Below, in pieces: positions 18,601 through 27,790 of a stretch of DNA of 57,746 bases. Position 1 is the first letter of the stretch; each line of letters starts with the position of its first letter. The position numbers and the translations under genes are program-made. Origin of the DNA: Thermostichus vulcanus str. 'Rupite' (GTDB lineage: Bacteria > Cyanobacteriota > Cyanobacteriia > Thermostichales > Thermostichaceae); contig NZ_JAFIRA010000023.1 in assembly GCF_022848905.1 (NCBI RefSeq), positions 1-57,746 on the forward strand, read 5' to 3'. The notes under the pieces were generated by a model. That model made no database searches and had not been told where the DNA came from. It saw only the letters and a list, made by a program, of their open reading frames with translations.

Positions 18601-20286
18601 TTGCAAAAGCTCTCAGCAGGTTTATTTTCTGCTGGAATGTTCCCGGTTTTGGACAAGACCATGTTGCTAAAGCTTAAGGGTTTCTTTGCCTTTTTGGGAA
18701 CAGTTGGGATCCCCTTTTTATCGCTTGCCCTGGTTCTGCTGAGCCTAAAATGGGGCTGGGGTTGGGTGAGCTTGGAGGCACAATTTCTCGGCTACACTGG
18801 ATCCGTGGCGGCGGTGGGGCCAGATCCGCGTTTATCGGCGGTAGGGATCAGTTTCCCACCGGTGTTGGTCTTTGGGACGGCCCTGTTGGGATCCCCGTTG
18901 CTGTTACAGAGTCTGCTGGGATCCCTAGCGTTGCTGGGAATGTGGCAACAGTTGGCGCAGTTGCCGGTAGGGGTGGGGTGGCGCTGGCTGTGGGGGATGT
19001 TGATGGTGGTGCAGCCCAGTTTTGGCTTAATGCTGTTGCGTAGCCCTAGCTGGATAGCGGCGGCAGGGTTGCTGGGGATCAATATGGCCTTGCTGCTGCC
19101 TTTGAGCCAAGTGGGTAACGCGACAAAGGACTCTGTTCCACTCTTGCAAGCGGAAGTGGATCCAGGAACAGGTTCCCCCATCTTGTCCACACCCGAGATG
19201 ATTGTTCAAGGTCAGCGACCGTTACCCGTTACCTTACGCTTGGTGCTCTTGGGCCTGGGTCTGGCGCCGTTGATGCTGTTGCGTTGGGAAAGTGGGTGGC
19301 TGTTGCTCTGGGTAGCCTTGCTGGTGCTGCTGGCCTTTTGGCGAGAGTCTTGGGGCTTTCGGGGTACGGCGGTGTTGGTGACCAGCTTCATGAGCCTGAC
19401 GTTGATCCTGGGCTGGTTGTACATGAATTGGCTGGCGACTGGAGATCCCTGGGCCTTCACCTATCAACTTGGCAGTGGTCTGCGGCTACCCCAACTGCAA
19501 GCGGAGTTGATCGCAGTGCAGGGGTGGAATGGTCTGGCAGAGGCTGGATTCTGGCTGTTGGCAGTGGTGCCTGCCTATCTGATCGTAGGGGTAGGAACCC
19601 TCTTTTCTTCGGGCTCTGGGCGCTGGGTTTGGGCAATGGGCTGGGCTTGCCCAATCGTACTACTGGTGGCCTCTTTGGGGCAGGGGCTCTTTTTGCCGGA
19701 GCTAAGCCGCTTCGGGATGTTTTGGGTGCTGATGCCGCTGCTTTTGGGATCCTATCTGCGGGTAGGGCAGGCGGGGTTGGGGCGGCGATTGGGCATAACG
19801 GCTGCCTTGCTTCTAAGCTTGCTCACCAGCGGCTATGTTCTTACCCAAAGAACTGGGGTTGCGGAAGAACAAGATCTGTGGCAACGGCTACAAATCAGTT
19901 CCCGTCAACCTAGCCAGCTGGTGCAACAGTGGCAAACCCAGCGCCAGGAGCAACGGCAGGTGGGGCAGTATTTGCTTCAACATCTGCTGCCTGGGCAGCG
20001 GGTACTTGCGGATGATGCCCTGCATTTCGAGGCGATCTTTTGGGCCGGGGATCCGCGCTCATTTGTTACACCCCATCAGTACGACTTTTCCATCGCTCTG
20101 CAACAACCCCAAGAACGGGTGGATTACCTATTGCTGGCAGGGCCCCAGAATCCTGTGAGGGCATCGGATTCTGTGGTGCAATTTTGGTCAGGACTGGCTT
20201 TTGGGGAATTGCTGCCGGGGTTTGTGGAGGTGTATGGATCACCGCAGGTGAGGTTATTGGCTCGTTCCCAGGAGGTTGGGTTATGA
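18601..20286 (+). CDS. Polytopic membrane protein, possible GT-C glycosyltransferase
   Basis: The 561-residue protein has roughly ten hydrophobic segments and a C-terminal soluble part of about 120 residues. The first large outside loop contains GPDPRLSAVGISFPP, like the loop of GT-C (lipid-linked sugar) transferases with an acidic residue. The tail has VLADDALHFEAIFW. These features suggest a GT-C-like enzyme, but no signature is decisive. Its stop codon overlaps the start of the next gene (ATGA at 20283-20286), so the two are translationally coupled. The start may be the ATG at 18661 after a poorly conserved leader; the upstream start is retained with low certainty. Confidence 0.65.
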   Translation: MQKLSAGLFSAGMFPVLDKTMLLKLKGFFAFLGTVGIPFLSLALVLLSLKWGWGWVSLEAQFLGYTGSVAAVGPDPRLSAVGISFPPVLVFGTALLGSPLLLQSLLGSLALLGMWQQLAQLPVGVGWRWLWGMLMVVQPSFGLMLLRSPSWIAAAGLLGINMALLLPLSQVGNATKDSVPLLQAEVDPGTGSPILSTPEMIVQGQRPLPVTLRLVLLGLGLAPLMLLRWESGWLLLWVALLVLLAFWRESWGFRGTAVLVTSFMSLTLILGWLYMNWLATGDPWAFTYQLGSGLRLPQLQAELIAVQGWNGLAEAGFWLLAVVPAYLIVGVGTLFSSGSGRWVWAMGWACPIVLLVASLGQGLFLPELSRFGMFWVLMPLLLGSYLRVGQAGLGRRLGITAALLLSLLTSGYVLTQRTGVAEEQDLWQRLQISSRQPSQLVQQWQTQRQEQRQVGQYLLQHLLPGQRVLADDALHFEAIFWAGDPRSFVTPHQYDFSIALQQPQERVDYLLLAGPQNPVRASDSVVQFWSGLAFGELLPGFVEVYGSPQVRLLARSQEVGL

Positions 20287-21335
20287 GGGTAGGGCGGCGA
20301 CGCTTTTTGCAAGCCGGCGTGAATTGGGTAGGTGCAACTTTGGCATTGGGCTGTCAGAGGGTTGAGCAGAGGGTGGGATCCCCACAATGGGAAGTGGGAA
20401 TTGGTGAGGATCCCGGTCGATTTATCTGGGAAATAGAATCGGATCCGCAAGTGGCAGCGGTGGCTCAGGCATGGGATCCCCACTTTTTGAGTGGCTGGTT
20501 AAATAGCTTTGATCATAAAACTGGGGATCTCTCCTTTTGGCGAGATTGGCATCAGGAGGGCCAGTTATCGCAGTGGTTTGAGCAGGGCTACAGCCTCCAC
20601 ATCATCACCTGGGAAGACGACACTATCCTTCCCACAGGGGACTACCACCTTTCCCAACAATTCCTGGAGGATGTGGGGGAACTGGCGGGGTATATCGCCC
20701 AGGCAAACCCCCATGGGATCCGCACCGACTGGAGCTTGGCTACCGAGTTTTCCTACTGGCGCTTGCCTGCCGATACCTACAATGCCGACACGGCCTCCTA
20801 TTATCAAGCTCTGATGCAAAACCTTCTGCGGGCCCGGCAAGTGATTAAGGATCGACTGCCAGAAGCTGAAGTGGCCCTCTGCTGGGGAGGGTGGATTGCT
20901 ACGTTTGACGATCCAAAGCGGGGGGCAGGGCGCAGTATGGTGGATCCTTTTGCGGAGATGATGAGCCAGATGGATGGCATTGCCTTTCAGGCTATGCGGG
21001 AACGCCGACCAGGGGAATTTAACCCAGAGCTAAACGGGCCAGATCCAGGTAACCCTGAGCAAATCCGCCTCTGCTGCCACTTGTTTTCACCCATCCACCG
21101 CAATCTCATGCTGGCCCACTACGAACCGGCTATCAAGGACATGCACCCCCATGGTGGGCGCGCCGACACAGTAGCTGGAGATTTTCAGATCATGAGCCAA
21201 TCCGACTGGCTGATGGAGGTGACCCACTTAGGGCTGAAGCGAATGTCCCTGATGCATTACGGCCTTTACAAAGGGGATCCCTTTGGAGCACTCAGGGCAG
21301 CCGGTCAGTTTCGCACTCGGGTAGCTGGTGGATAG
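20283..21335 (+). CDS. Tat-exported lipoprotein, glycoside-hydrolase-like
   Basis: The 350-residue product starts RVGRRRFLQAG, a twin-arginine signal, and then ALGC, a candidate lipobox near residue 24. The mature part alternates hydrophobic strands with helices in the manner of a TIM barrel. It has WEDDTILPTGDYH, RTDWSLATEFSYWR (candidate acid) and ALCWGGWIATFDDP. This recalls GH26/GH-type mannanase folds, but I cannot prove catalytic residues. The ATG overlaps the upstream membrane protein stop (ATGA), implying a shared function, perhaps cell-surface glycan handling. It is intact. Confidence 0.68.
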   Translation: MRVGRRRFLQAGVNWVGATLALGCQRVEQRVGSPQWEVGIGEDPGRFIWEIESDPQVAAVAQAWDPHFLSGWLNSFDHKTGDLSFWRDWHQEGQLSQWFEQGYSLHIITWEDDTILPTGDYHLSQQFLEDVGELAGYIAQANPHGIRTDWSLATEFSYWRLPADTYNADTASYYQALMQNLLRARQVIKDRLPEAEVALCWGGWIATFDDPKRGAGRSMVDPFAEMMSQMDGIAFQAMRERRPGEFNPELNGPDPGNPEQIRLCCHLFSPIHRNLMLAHYEPAIKDMHPHGGRADTVAGDFQIMSQSDWLMEVTHLGLKRMSLMHYGLYKGDPFGALRAAGQFRTRVAGG

Positions 21336-21543
21336 GTGTTGGCAGGATGGTCAAAGGAAGGTTCAGCCCAAATCCCCAAATTGCTAACGCTCTAAAGTCC
21401 TTCTCAAACAAGGGATTCGCCCACATAAGCTATGGTGGGTACCCCTGAAAAGGCTGGCAGAACGGCTTGCCGATGGTTTGAGCTTCTGCACCCATATTAG
21501 GATGGTGAAGCTATGCAACCAATCTGAGCGGAGGATCCCAGCG

Positions 21544-22125
21544 ATGACAGTCACAAAAGGGCAGTTGGCCTGGTTCAGCCGATGGATCCCAAGAATGCTG
21601 TTGCTGCTCTGCCTCTGTCTGAGTCTGCTCACGAGCGCCTGTGCCGGTGCATCCAACCTGCGGGCCTACAGCGATCCCAGTGGGGCCTTTGCCTTTGCTT
21701 ACCCCAACGGCATGGTGGCAGTGAACTTGGGGCCCGGGAAAGGGCCGGCGGTGCTCCTGCGCGATTTGGTTTACGACAGCGAGAATATCAGCTTGATGAT
21801 TGCTCCTTTTGATAAGGGTGAGACGATTGCCGATTTGGGCAGTCCCGATGAGGTGGGGGCACTGGTGGCGGAGAAAATTTTGGCTCCTGAGGGATCCGGG
21901 CGCTCTGCTACGTTACTGGCCTCGGAAGCCTTTGAGCGGCAATCCCATCCCTACTATGTGCTGGAATATCAGACCAAGCTGGGATCCCAACTGCGCCATG
22001 AGCTGGTGACTGTAACGGTGCGGCACCATCGTCTCTACACCCTGACTGCTTCTACGCAGGAATCCCGTTGGCCACAAGTGGAAGCCACTTTCAAGAATGT
22101 CGGCCACTCCTTGAATGTTTCTTAA
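21544..22125 (+). CDS. psbP2: PsbP-like lipoprotein (CyanoP)
   Basis: The 193-residue protein carries a lipoprotein signal ending LTSACAG, so it is anchored at the lumenal face. The PsbP domain is visible as YSDPSGAFAFAYPNGMVAV, VLLRDLVYDSENISLMIAPF, a SPDEVGALVAEKIL helix, and YVLEYQTKLG...RHELVTVTVRHHRLYTLTAS. CyanoP is the cyanobacterial form of PsbP, linked to PSII assembly. The start at 21544 follows GGAGG at 21530-21534. The upstream in-frame codons at 21478 lack a ribosome site. Confidence 0.9.
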   Translation: MTVTKGQLAWFSRWIPRMLLLLCLCLSLLTSACAGASNLRAYSDPSGAFAFAYPNGMVAVNLGPGKGPAVLLRDLVYDSENISLMIAPFDKGETIADLGSPDEVGALVAEKILAPEGSGRSATLLASEAFERQSHPYYVLEYQTKLGSQLRHELVTVTVRHHRLYTLTASTQESRWPQVEATFKNVGHSLNVS

Positions 22126-22264
22126 AGCTGTTGCCGGTTCTCAAGGCTAACTTGGAAAAGAACTGAACTGACGGGTGTGCGGATCCCAACTGCAACGCCT
22201 GATGCTAGAACGGTGGTGCCTTGCAGCTGCAGACATGGTGCGCTAGTCTCCTTCAAACTCCTTT

Positions 22265-23059
22265 ATGACTGTCTACTTGGTTCAGATTAGCGATCTTCAT
22301 CTGTTTGCCAAGCCGCACCACCAACTGTTGGGGGTGACCACGGAAACTTCTTTTTTGCAAGTGCAGAAGGCGATTTTGGCCTTGGATCCCCTGCCGGATC
22401 TGCTGTTGTTGACGGGAGATCTATCCCAAGATGGCAGTGCCGCTTCCTACGCCCGTTTGAAAACCCACCTGCAAACACTGCCCATCGATACCTACTGGTT
22501 GGCGGGTAACCATGATCGTCTGCACAACATGAACCTAGAGCTACAGGCAAAGCGCTTGTTTGTGGAGAAAAGCTTCAGCCGAGAGAACTGGAGTTTTATT
22601 TTGATGAATTCGCTGGTGCCCGGTAAAGACAGTGGTTACCTGACGGATCGCTCCTTGCTGTGGTTAAGGCAGGAGCTGGAACGGAGCGAAGCCGCTCAAC
22701 ACCACGTCCTTCTCGCCCTGCATCACCCTCCTTTTTCCGTCGATTCCACCTGGCTGGATCAAAGCACTCTTCAGCAGCCAGAACGCCTGTTTCAGGTGCT
22801 GGACGAGTTTAGCCACATTCGCCTAGTGCTGTTTGGCCACATTCACCAGGATCTGCGCCGCCAACGGAAAGGGGTGGAGTATTTCGCCTGTCCCTCCACT
22901 TGTATCCAATTTCGTCCCAAGAGCCCTGAGTTTGGGCTGGAAGTGATCCCGCCAGCTATGCGGCAAGTGTGGCTAGAACAGGACGGTAGCTTCCGTACCC
23001 AAGTGCAACGGGTGGGATCCGCTCTGCAACGCCCCAATTTGGCCCTGGCGGGGTACTAA
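22265..23059 (+). CDS. cpdA: CpdA-like cyclic nucleotide phosphodiesterase (metallophosphoesterase)
   Basis: The 264-residue protein shows all five metallophosphoesterase blocks: QISDLHL, LLTGDLSQDG, LAGNHDR, LALHHPP and LFGHIHQD. This order is typical of class III 3',5'-cAMP phosphodiesterases (CpdA). The substrate could be cAMP or another phosphodiester. It is probably cytoplasmic. Its stop overlaps by 4 nt the stop of the convergent ABC permease gene. Confidence 0.85.
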   Translation: MTVYLVQISDLHLFAKPHHQLLGVTTETSFLQVQKAILALDPLPDLLLLTGDLSQDGSAASYARLKTHLQTLPIDTYWLAGNHDRLHNMNLELQAKRLFVEKSFSRENWSFILMNSLVPGKDSGYLTDRSLLWLRQELERSEAAQHHVLLALHHPPFSVDSTWLDQSTLQQPERLFQVLDEFSHIRLVLFGHIHQDLRRQRKGVEYFACPSTCIQFRPKSPEFGLEVIPPAMRQVWLEQDGSFRTQVQRVGSALQRPNLALAGY

Positions 23060-23898
23060 CGCTCTCCATCCCTGATTTCTGTTGGGGATACTCCCACTGT
23101 TTGCCCCAGACAGACGCTCACCCCCCCAAGCGCCAGCCACCCCGGCAGCACCGACAGGAGGGCCACCGTTGCTACCAACGTGTTGTTCCCCCCTTGTAGA
23201 AGGCTGTAAAGCAGCATCGGCAGGGTTAGGACTCGCCCACCACCCACGAAAAAGGTAAGCAAAAACTCGTTCCAGGAGATCAAAAAGGCAAACACCGCCC
23301 CAATAGCCATCCCAGGCGCGATTAATGGCAAAGTTACCTGCCACCACACTTGCCAGGGATCCGCCCCCAAACTGCGAGCCTGGGTCTCATAGCCTAGGTC
23401 GAAGCGGGAAAACACACTACCCATCACCAGCGCCATGTAGGGAATCACTGGGATCAGATGCACCAGCACCACCCCCAGCAGCGTACCCTCCAGCCGCAGC
23501 CGGATCAGCACCGCCTGCATTCCCATCAACACCGCCAGAGGAGAGGTGATAATCGGCAGCAGTAGAATCAGCCGGATCCAAGCGGGCACGGCCTGTCTCC
23601 CCAAAACCCGCCCCGCCGGGATCCCCAGCAACAATGCCAATAGGGTCGTGATCAGAGCGATAGACAAGCTTTGGCCGAAGGCTGACCTCACTTGGGATCC
23701 CGGATGGAGGGCCCACTGCCAACCGGCAAAACTCCACTCCTGTGGTAGCCCATCAGGGAAATACCAGGCCCGTGTAAAAGCCCACACCCCCAGTACCCCA
23801 AACGGCAAGAACCCAATCAAGGCCAGTCCAACGATCCCAACTCTGTGGAGGACTTTCCAGAACGTGGCTCGCATGAACGGAACGGACTCTTTTCTCAT
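23056..23898 (-). CDS. ABC transporter inner-membrane permease, second subunit
   Basis: The 280-residue protein has about six membrane helices and the EAA loop ETQARSLGADPWQVWWQVTLPLIAPG, which contacts the ATPase. It resembles the PotC/ThiP/AfuB-type permeases of binding-protein-dependent importers. It is coupled to the upstream permease gene by an ATGA overlap (start 23898, upstream stop 23895). No binding protein or ATPase lies beside it. Substrate unknown. Confidence 0.85.
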   Translation of the reverse strand: MRKESVPFMRATFWKVLHRVGIVGLALIGFLPFGVLGVWAFTRAWYFPDGLPQEWSFAGWQWALHPGSQVRSAFGQSLSIALITTLLALLLGIPAGRVLGRQAVPAWIRLILLLPIITSPLAVLMGMQAVLIRLRLEGTLLGVVLVHLIPVIPYMALVMGSVFSRFDLGYETQARSLGADPWQVWWQVTLPLIAPGMAIGAVFAFLISWNEFLLTFFVGGGRVLTLPMLLYSLLQGGNNTLVATVALLSVLPGWLALGGVSVCLGQTVGVSPTEIRDGER

Positions 23899-24782
23899 GG
23901 TTGCTTGCCCCTCCCCAGTCGGGATCCGACTTCCCCCAGCACCCCGGCTGCCAAACTCACCCCTGCCGCCGCCACCCCCAGCAAAATCAGGCCGAGCGCA
24001 ATTGCCTGCTGCCGCTGCTCCAGGTTGATATGGGTAAAGCGCTGGTAAATCAAGACGGGTAAAGTACGTGGGTAAGTCGGCCCCAAAAGGAAGGGAATTT
24101 CAAAGGAGCTAAAGACAAACCCGAAGATCAAAATGCCGGTGGCCAGCAAACCCGGTCGCAACAGGGGCAAGGTCACAGCCCAAAAGCACTGCCACCCAGA
24201 GGCTCCCAACAGGCGGGCTTGTTGTTCCAGATCCCGCCCCATGCTGCGCAGCAACGTCAGCGTGACCAAAGCGGCAAACGGGATCTCCTTCCACAGCCAG
24301 TAGAGCAATACCCCCACATAGCCGCGATCGTTCACCCACAAAGGGAAGTCTTGATCGGAGGCAATCCACCCCACCTGAAAGGCCAACCGCGCCAGCCAAC
24401 CGCTAGGAGCCAGCAACAACAGCATTCCCGCCACCCCCACCAAATGGGGAATCGGCAGCGTTAACTGCCCAAGCCAGATGGCCCATCCCCCCATCCCCCG
24501 CAACCCCAAAGCCAGCCCTAACCCGAACAGAATGGCTAACCCCGTTGCCACCAGAGCAATCCCAAGACTGAGGCCCAGGGATCCCCATACCTCCGGATCC
24601 CGGAGCAGCTCCCCATACCCCTGTAGGGTCAACCCAGAAGCGCCCAACCCGTACAACCCGACACTTTGGGCCAGTGCCAACAGCAAACCGCCCCCGTACA
24701 GCAGTCCCACCAAAGCAAGCGCAGGCAGAAGGGGGCCATAGCGGTTGAGCAACGACAGCCGAGCACCCCGTAAGCTATTCAT
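23895..24782 (-). CDS. ABC transporter inner-membrane permease, first subunit
   Basis: The 295-residue protein has about six membrane helices and an EAA loop (LEQQARLLGASGWQCFWAVTLPLLRPG). Together with the next gene it forms a heterodimeric permease of the PotB/PotC type. Upstream is the divergent DUF39 gene (82 nt away), so the ATPase and solute-binding protein must be encoded elsewhere. Substrate unknown. Confidence 0.85.
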   Translation of the reverse strand: MNSLRGARLSLLNRYGPLLPALALVGLLYGGGLLLALAQSVGLYGLGASGLTLQGYGELLRDPEVWGSLGLSLGIALVATGLAILFGLGLALGLRGMGGWAIWLGQLTLPIPHLVGVAGMLLLLAPSGWLARLAFQVGWIASDQDFPLWVNDRGYVGVLLYWLWKEIPFAALVTLTLLRSMGRDLEQQARLLGASGWQCFWAVTLPLLRPGLLATGILIFGFVFSSFEIPFLLGPTYPRTLPVLIYQRFTHINLEQRQQAIALGLILLGVAAAGVSLAAGVLGEVGSRLGRGKQP

Positions 24783-24864
24783 CTAAGATCTCCACAGATC
24801 TCCACAAGATCTCCACTTCGCTTCCACGACGGGGATTGCTTGAGCCATGTCGCCCCCTTGCCCC

Positions 24865-26019
24865 ATGGAAAGAACCCTTGACCAGATTAACCAGCGAATT
24901 GCAACCGGCAACGTGCGGGTTTGGACAGTCATGGAAGCGAAGGAGAAATTAGCTACCCTCGGGATCCTGGCGACTTTTGAACAAGTGGATGTCATTACCA
25001 CCGGCACCTTCGAGTCGATGGAATCTTCCGGTGCCATTCTCAATCTAGGCCACACCGATCCACCCATCAAAATTCGCCAAGCTTGGTTGAATGGGGTGCC
25101 GGCCTATGCCGGATTTGGAGCTGTGGATCTCTACTTGGGGGCAGCCCAGCCCAGCGAACAATCCGATGCAGCTTACGGGGGGGGCCATGTGATCGCAGAT
25201 CTGATCGCCGGCAAGCGGGTGCATCTGCGAGCCCTAGGCCAAGTGACCGATTGCTATCCGCGCTCTGATTATGAAACCCATCTCAGCCGCGATCAACTGA
25301 ACCAGTTTTACCTGTTTAACCCCCGCAATGCTTACCAAAACTTCATCGTTGGCGTCAATGGTGGCGATCGCCCCCTTTACACCTACCTGGGCCTTTTAGA
25401 GCCCCACTTAGGCAATGCTGTTTATTCCAATCCAGGGGAGCTTTCCCCTTTATTTAACGATCCCCTCCTGCGCCGCGTCGGGATCGGCAGCCGCATCTTT
25501 CTGGGCGGAGGAATTGGCTACATTGCCTGGGAAGGCACCCAGCATTTTCCTTTGCAAAAGCGCTTGCCCAATCAAACCCCCATCGGCCCCGCCGCTACCC
25601 TTGCCCTCATCGGCGATGCCAAACACATGCAATCGGAGTGGGTCAGGGGCTGCTACTTCCGCAACTATGGCCCTGGGTTGATGTTGGGTGTCGGGATCCC
25701 GATCCCGATTCTTTCCCCTGCCGACTTAGAACCGATTGCCATTCGGGACGAAGAGCTGGTGGCACCCGTGATCGACTTTTCCATTCCCCGCCGGGTCCGA
25801 CCCACCTTCGGCTTAGTTAGCTACGCCCAACTCAAATCCGGTCACATCACCCTAAATGGACGCAAGGTCAGGACAGCCCCCTTGGTGAGTTTGCGCCGTT
25901 CGATGCAAGTGGCTGAGATTTTGAAAGCATGGATTCAATCGGGCCAATTTACCCTTACCCAGCCGGTTGCCCCCCTACCGACCGACCGCGAGTTCCTTTC
26001 CCAAAACCCCTTGGGCTAA
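24865..26019 (+). CDS. DUF39 / homocysteine biosynthesis (HcyBio) family protein
   Basis: The protein (384 residues from the ATG at 24865) matches the DUF39 family (COG1900): MERTLDQINQRIATGNVRV, TTGTFESMESSGAILNLGHTDPPIKI and YLGAAQP near the middle. YGGGHVIADLIAGKRVHLRA and FLGGGIGYIAWEGTQH follow. In methanogens and related organisms this family takes part in homocysteine formation from aspartate semialdehyde, but the role in cyanobacteria is unclear to me. An alternative start at 24847 adds six residues. It is divergent from the permease pair. Confidence 0.82.
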   Translation: MERTLDQINQRIATGNVRVWTVMEAKEKLATLGILATFEQVDVITTGTFESMESSGAILNLGHTDPPIKIRQAWLNGVPAYAGFGAVDLYLGAAQPSEQSDAAYGGGHVIADLIAGKRVHLRALGQVTDCYPRSDYETHLSRDQLNQFYLFNPRNAYQNFIVGVNGGDRPLYTYLGLLEPHLGNAVYSNPGELSPLFNDPLLRRVGIGSRIFLGGGIGYIAWEGTQHFPLQKRLPNQTPIGPAATLALIGDAKHMQSEWVRGCYFRNYGPGLMLGVGIPIPILSPADLEPIAIRDEELVAPVIDFSIPRRVRPTFGLVSYAQLKSGHITLNGRKVRTAPLVSLRRSMQVAEILKAWIQSGQFTLTQPVAPLPTDREFLSQNPLG

Positions 26020-27437
26020 ACGGGTTGAGCATTAGGGATCCCGAGGGATTCTAAATGGGCTGCCACCCGCAGTAGTTTGGCTTCTTGATAGGGAGCGGCC
26101 ACCAACTGTACCCCAAAGGGCAGGGATCCCGTTTCCCGCAGCGGCACAGACAGGACAGGCAAGCCAATGAACGACAGCGGCTGGGTATACAGACCGAGAT
26201 TGGGCCGAGTTAGCACTTCCACCCCATCAATGACCATTTTCTCCTGGCCAATCAGTGGGGCGGGGCAGGGGGTTGTGGGGGTGATAAACAGGTCAATCTC
26301 TTGAAAGACCATCAGTACCTGTTGGCGATACCAGCTGCGGAACCGCTGCGCCTGCAGGATCCAGTCTGCTGGTAACAGAGCCCCGGCCAAAAAGCGATCC
26401 CGAGTGGCGGGGTCAAAATCTTGGGGTCGGGTCTTCAGATTGTGCAAGTGGAGGTTGGCCCCTTCGGCAGCAGTGATCAGATAGGCAGCAGCTCGAGCAC
26501 GATGGGCTTCCGGGATGCGTACCGTGCGAGTGACCCCCAGGGCTTGGGCGAGCTTTTCCACCCCGGCCAAAATCTGTGGCTCAGCACCACGGGCAAAGTA
26601 GTCCTCTGCCACCGCAATGCGTAAGCCCTCGATCCCTTGCCCCAGTTGGCCAAAGGTGGGATCCGGCGGACGTTGGCTACAGACGGGATCGCTGGGATCC
26701 GGCCCCTGCATGACATCAAAGCTGAGGGCAATATCTGCCACCGAACGGGCAAAGGGCCCCACATGGTCAAAACTGCCAGCAAAAAGGGCTACCCCTGCCC
26801 GGGACAGACGACCATAGGTAGGTTTGAGGCCGTAGATGCCACACAACGAAGCCGGCACGCGAATGGATCCATTGGTATCACTGCCCAAGGACAGCGGCAC
26901 CAAGCCACCCGCCACCGCTGCTGCCGAACCGCCGGAGGAGCCGCCTGCTATCCGCTGTAAATCGTGGGGGTTGTGGGTGGGGCCATAGTGGCTGTTTTCG
27001 GTGACGAACCCGTAGGCATACTCGTCCATGTTCAGAGTACCCACCAAGATGGCCCCGGCCTGCTTGAGCCGAGCTACCACCGTTGCATCCGCTTGGGCGG
27101 GAGGATGCTCGCGGTTAATTTTGGAACCCGCTAGAGTGGTTAGACCGGCTACATCGAACAGGTTCTTCACGGCAAAGGGAACCCCTGCCAGTGGCCCCAC
27201 CGGGATCCCTTGGGCCACCTGCTGATCCAGCCGCTCTGCCGCTTCTAGGGCAGAGTCCTTGAGCACTTCCGTGAAGGCATTGAAGTCCCCATCCCGTTGC
27301 TGGATCCGATCCAGGCTGGCAGCCACCACCTCCTGAGCGCTGATGGCTCGCTGTTGAACGGCAGAGGCAATGGCAACGGCAGAGGACTCCGCCCCGCTGA
27401 CGCAGTTGGCATTGCCGAGAAAGGGATCCAAAGTCAT
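26016..27437 (-). CDS. AtzE-type amidase
   Basis: The 473-residue amidase-signature enzyme has the Ser-cisSer-Lys triad: Lys in PFAVKNLFDVAG, Ser in RIAGGSSGGSAAAVAGG, Ser in LGSDTNGSIRVPAS. It is of AtzE type: AtzE removes carboxyl/amide groups from 1-carboxybiuret in the cyanuric acid pathway. Its start overlaps the small AtzG-like gene by 4 nt, which supports the AtzE-AtzG heteromer known from Pseudomonas. No other cyanuric acid genes are present here, so the real substrate may be a different short amide or ureido compound. Confidence 0.85.
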   Translation of the reverse strand: MTLDPFLGNANCVSGAESSAVAIASAVQQRAISAQEVVAASLDRIQQRDGDFNAFTEVLKDSALEAAERLDQQVAQGIPVGPLAGVPFAVKNLFDVAGLTTLAGSKINREHPPAQADATVVARLKQAGAILVGTLNMDEYAYGFVTENSHYGPTHNPHDLQRIAGGSSGGSAAAVAGGLVPLSLGSDTNGSIRVPASLCGIYGLKPTYGRLSRAGVALFAGSFDHVGPFARSVADIALSFDVMQGPDPSDPVCSQRPPDPTFGQLGQGIEGLRIAVAEDYFARGAEPQILAGVEKLAQALGVTRTVRIPEAHRARAAAYLITAAEGANLHLHNLKTRPQDFDPATRDRFLAGALLPADWILQAQRFRSWYRQQVLMVFQEIDLFITPTTPCPAPLIGQEKMVIDGVEVLTRPNLGLYTQPLSFIGLPVLSVPLRETGSLPFGVQLVAAPYQEAKLLRVAAHLESLGIPNAQPV

Positions 27438-27646
27438 GGTAAAGACTCCGTCCCGCTGCCGGGAGCGGGGTCAAAAGTGGGGGCAGCTTCAACCGTTTGG
27501 GGCAAAGGGAACTCCAACACCAGCTTGGCAATGGGCAGGATGCGGGCAAAGTTTTCAATCACCCCTGGGCGATGGTCAGGCTGCAAAGGGAGTTGCAGCG
27601 CTTTTGCCACCTGGTCAACGTAGATTTCTGGATCTAAATCTTCCAT
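27434..27646 (-). CDS. AtzG-like small subunit (DUF4089)
   Basis: The 70-residue protein resembles AtzG/DUF4089: an acidic helical start with YVDQVAKALQLPLQPDHRPGVIENFARI, then IAKLVLEFPLP. AtzG forms a complex with AtzE and helps order its active site. Translational coupling (ATGA overlap) with the amidase supports that partnership. Its C-terminal SGTESLP tail comes from a short repeated sequence that also occurs in the two flanking genes. Confidence 0.82.
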   Translation of the reverse strand: MEDLDPEIYVDQVAKALQLPLQPDHRPGVIENFARILPIAKLVLEFPLPQTVEAAPTFDPAPGSGTESLP

Positions 27647-27790
27647 CTACCCAAGCCTCAGAAGGGGCGAGTCGGCACAAATCTGTAGAGACAAAAAACT
27701 GGCTCATGAAAGCCAGCATGAACTTAACAGAGGTGGTATCAAAAGACAAGTCTGCAGCCAAACCCGCGCAAGGGCTGTAAAGGTTGTAGA

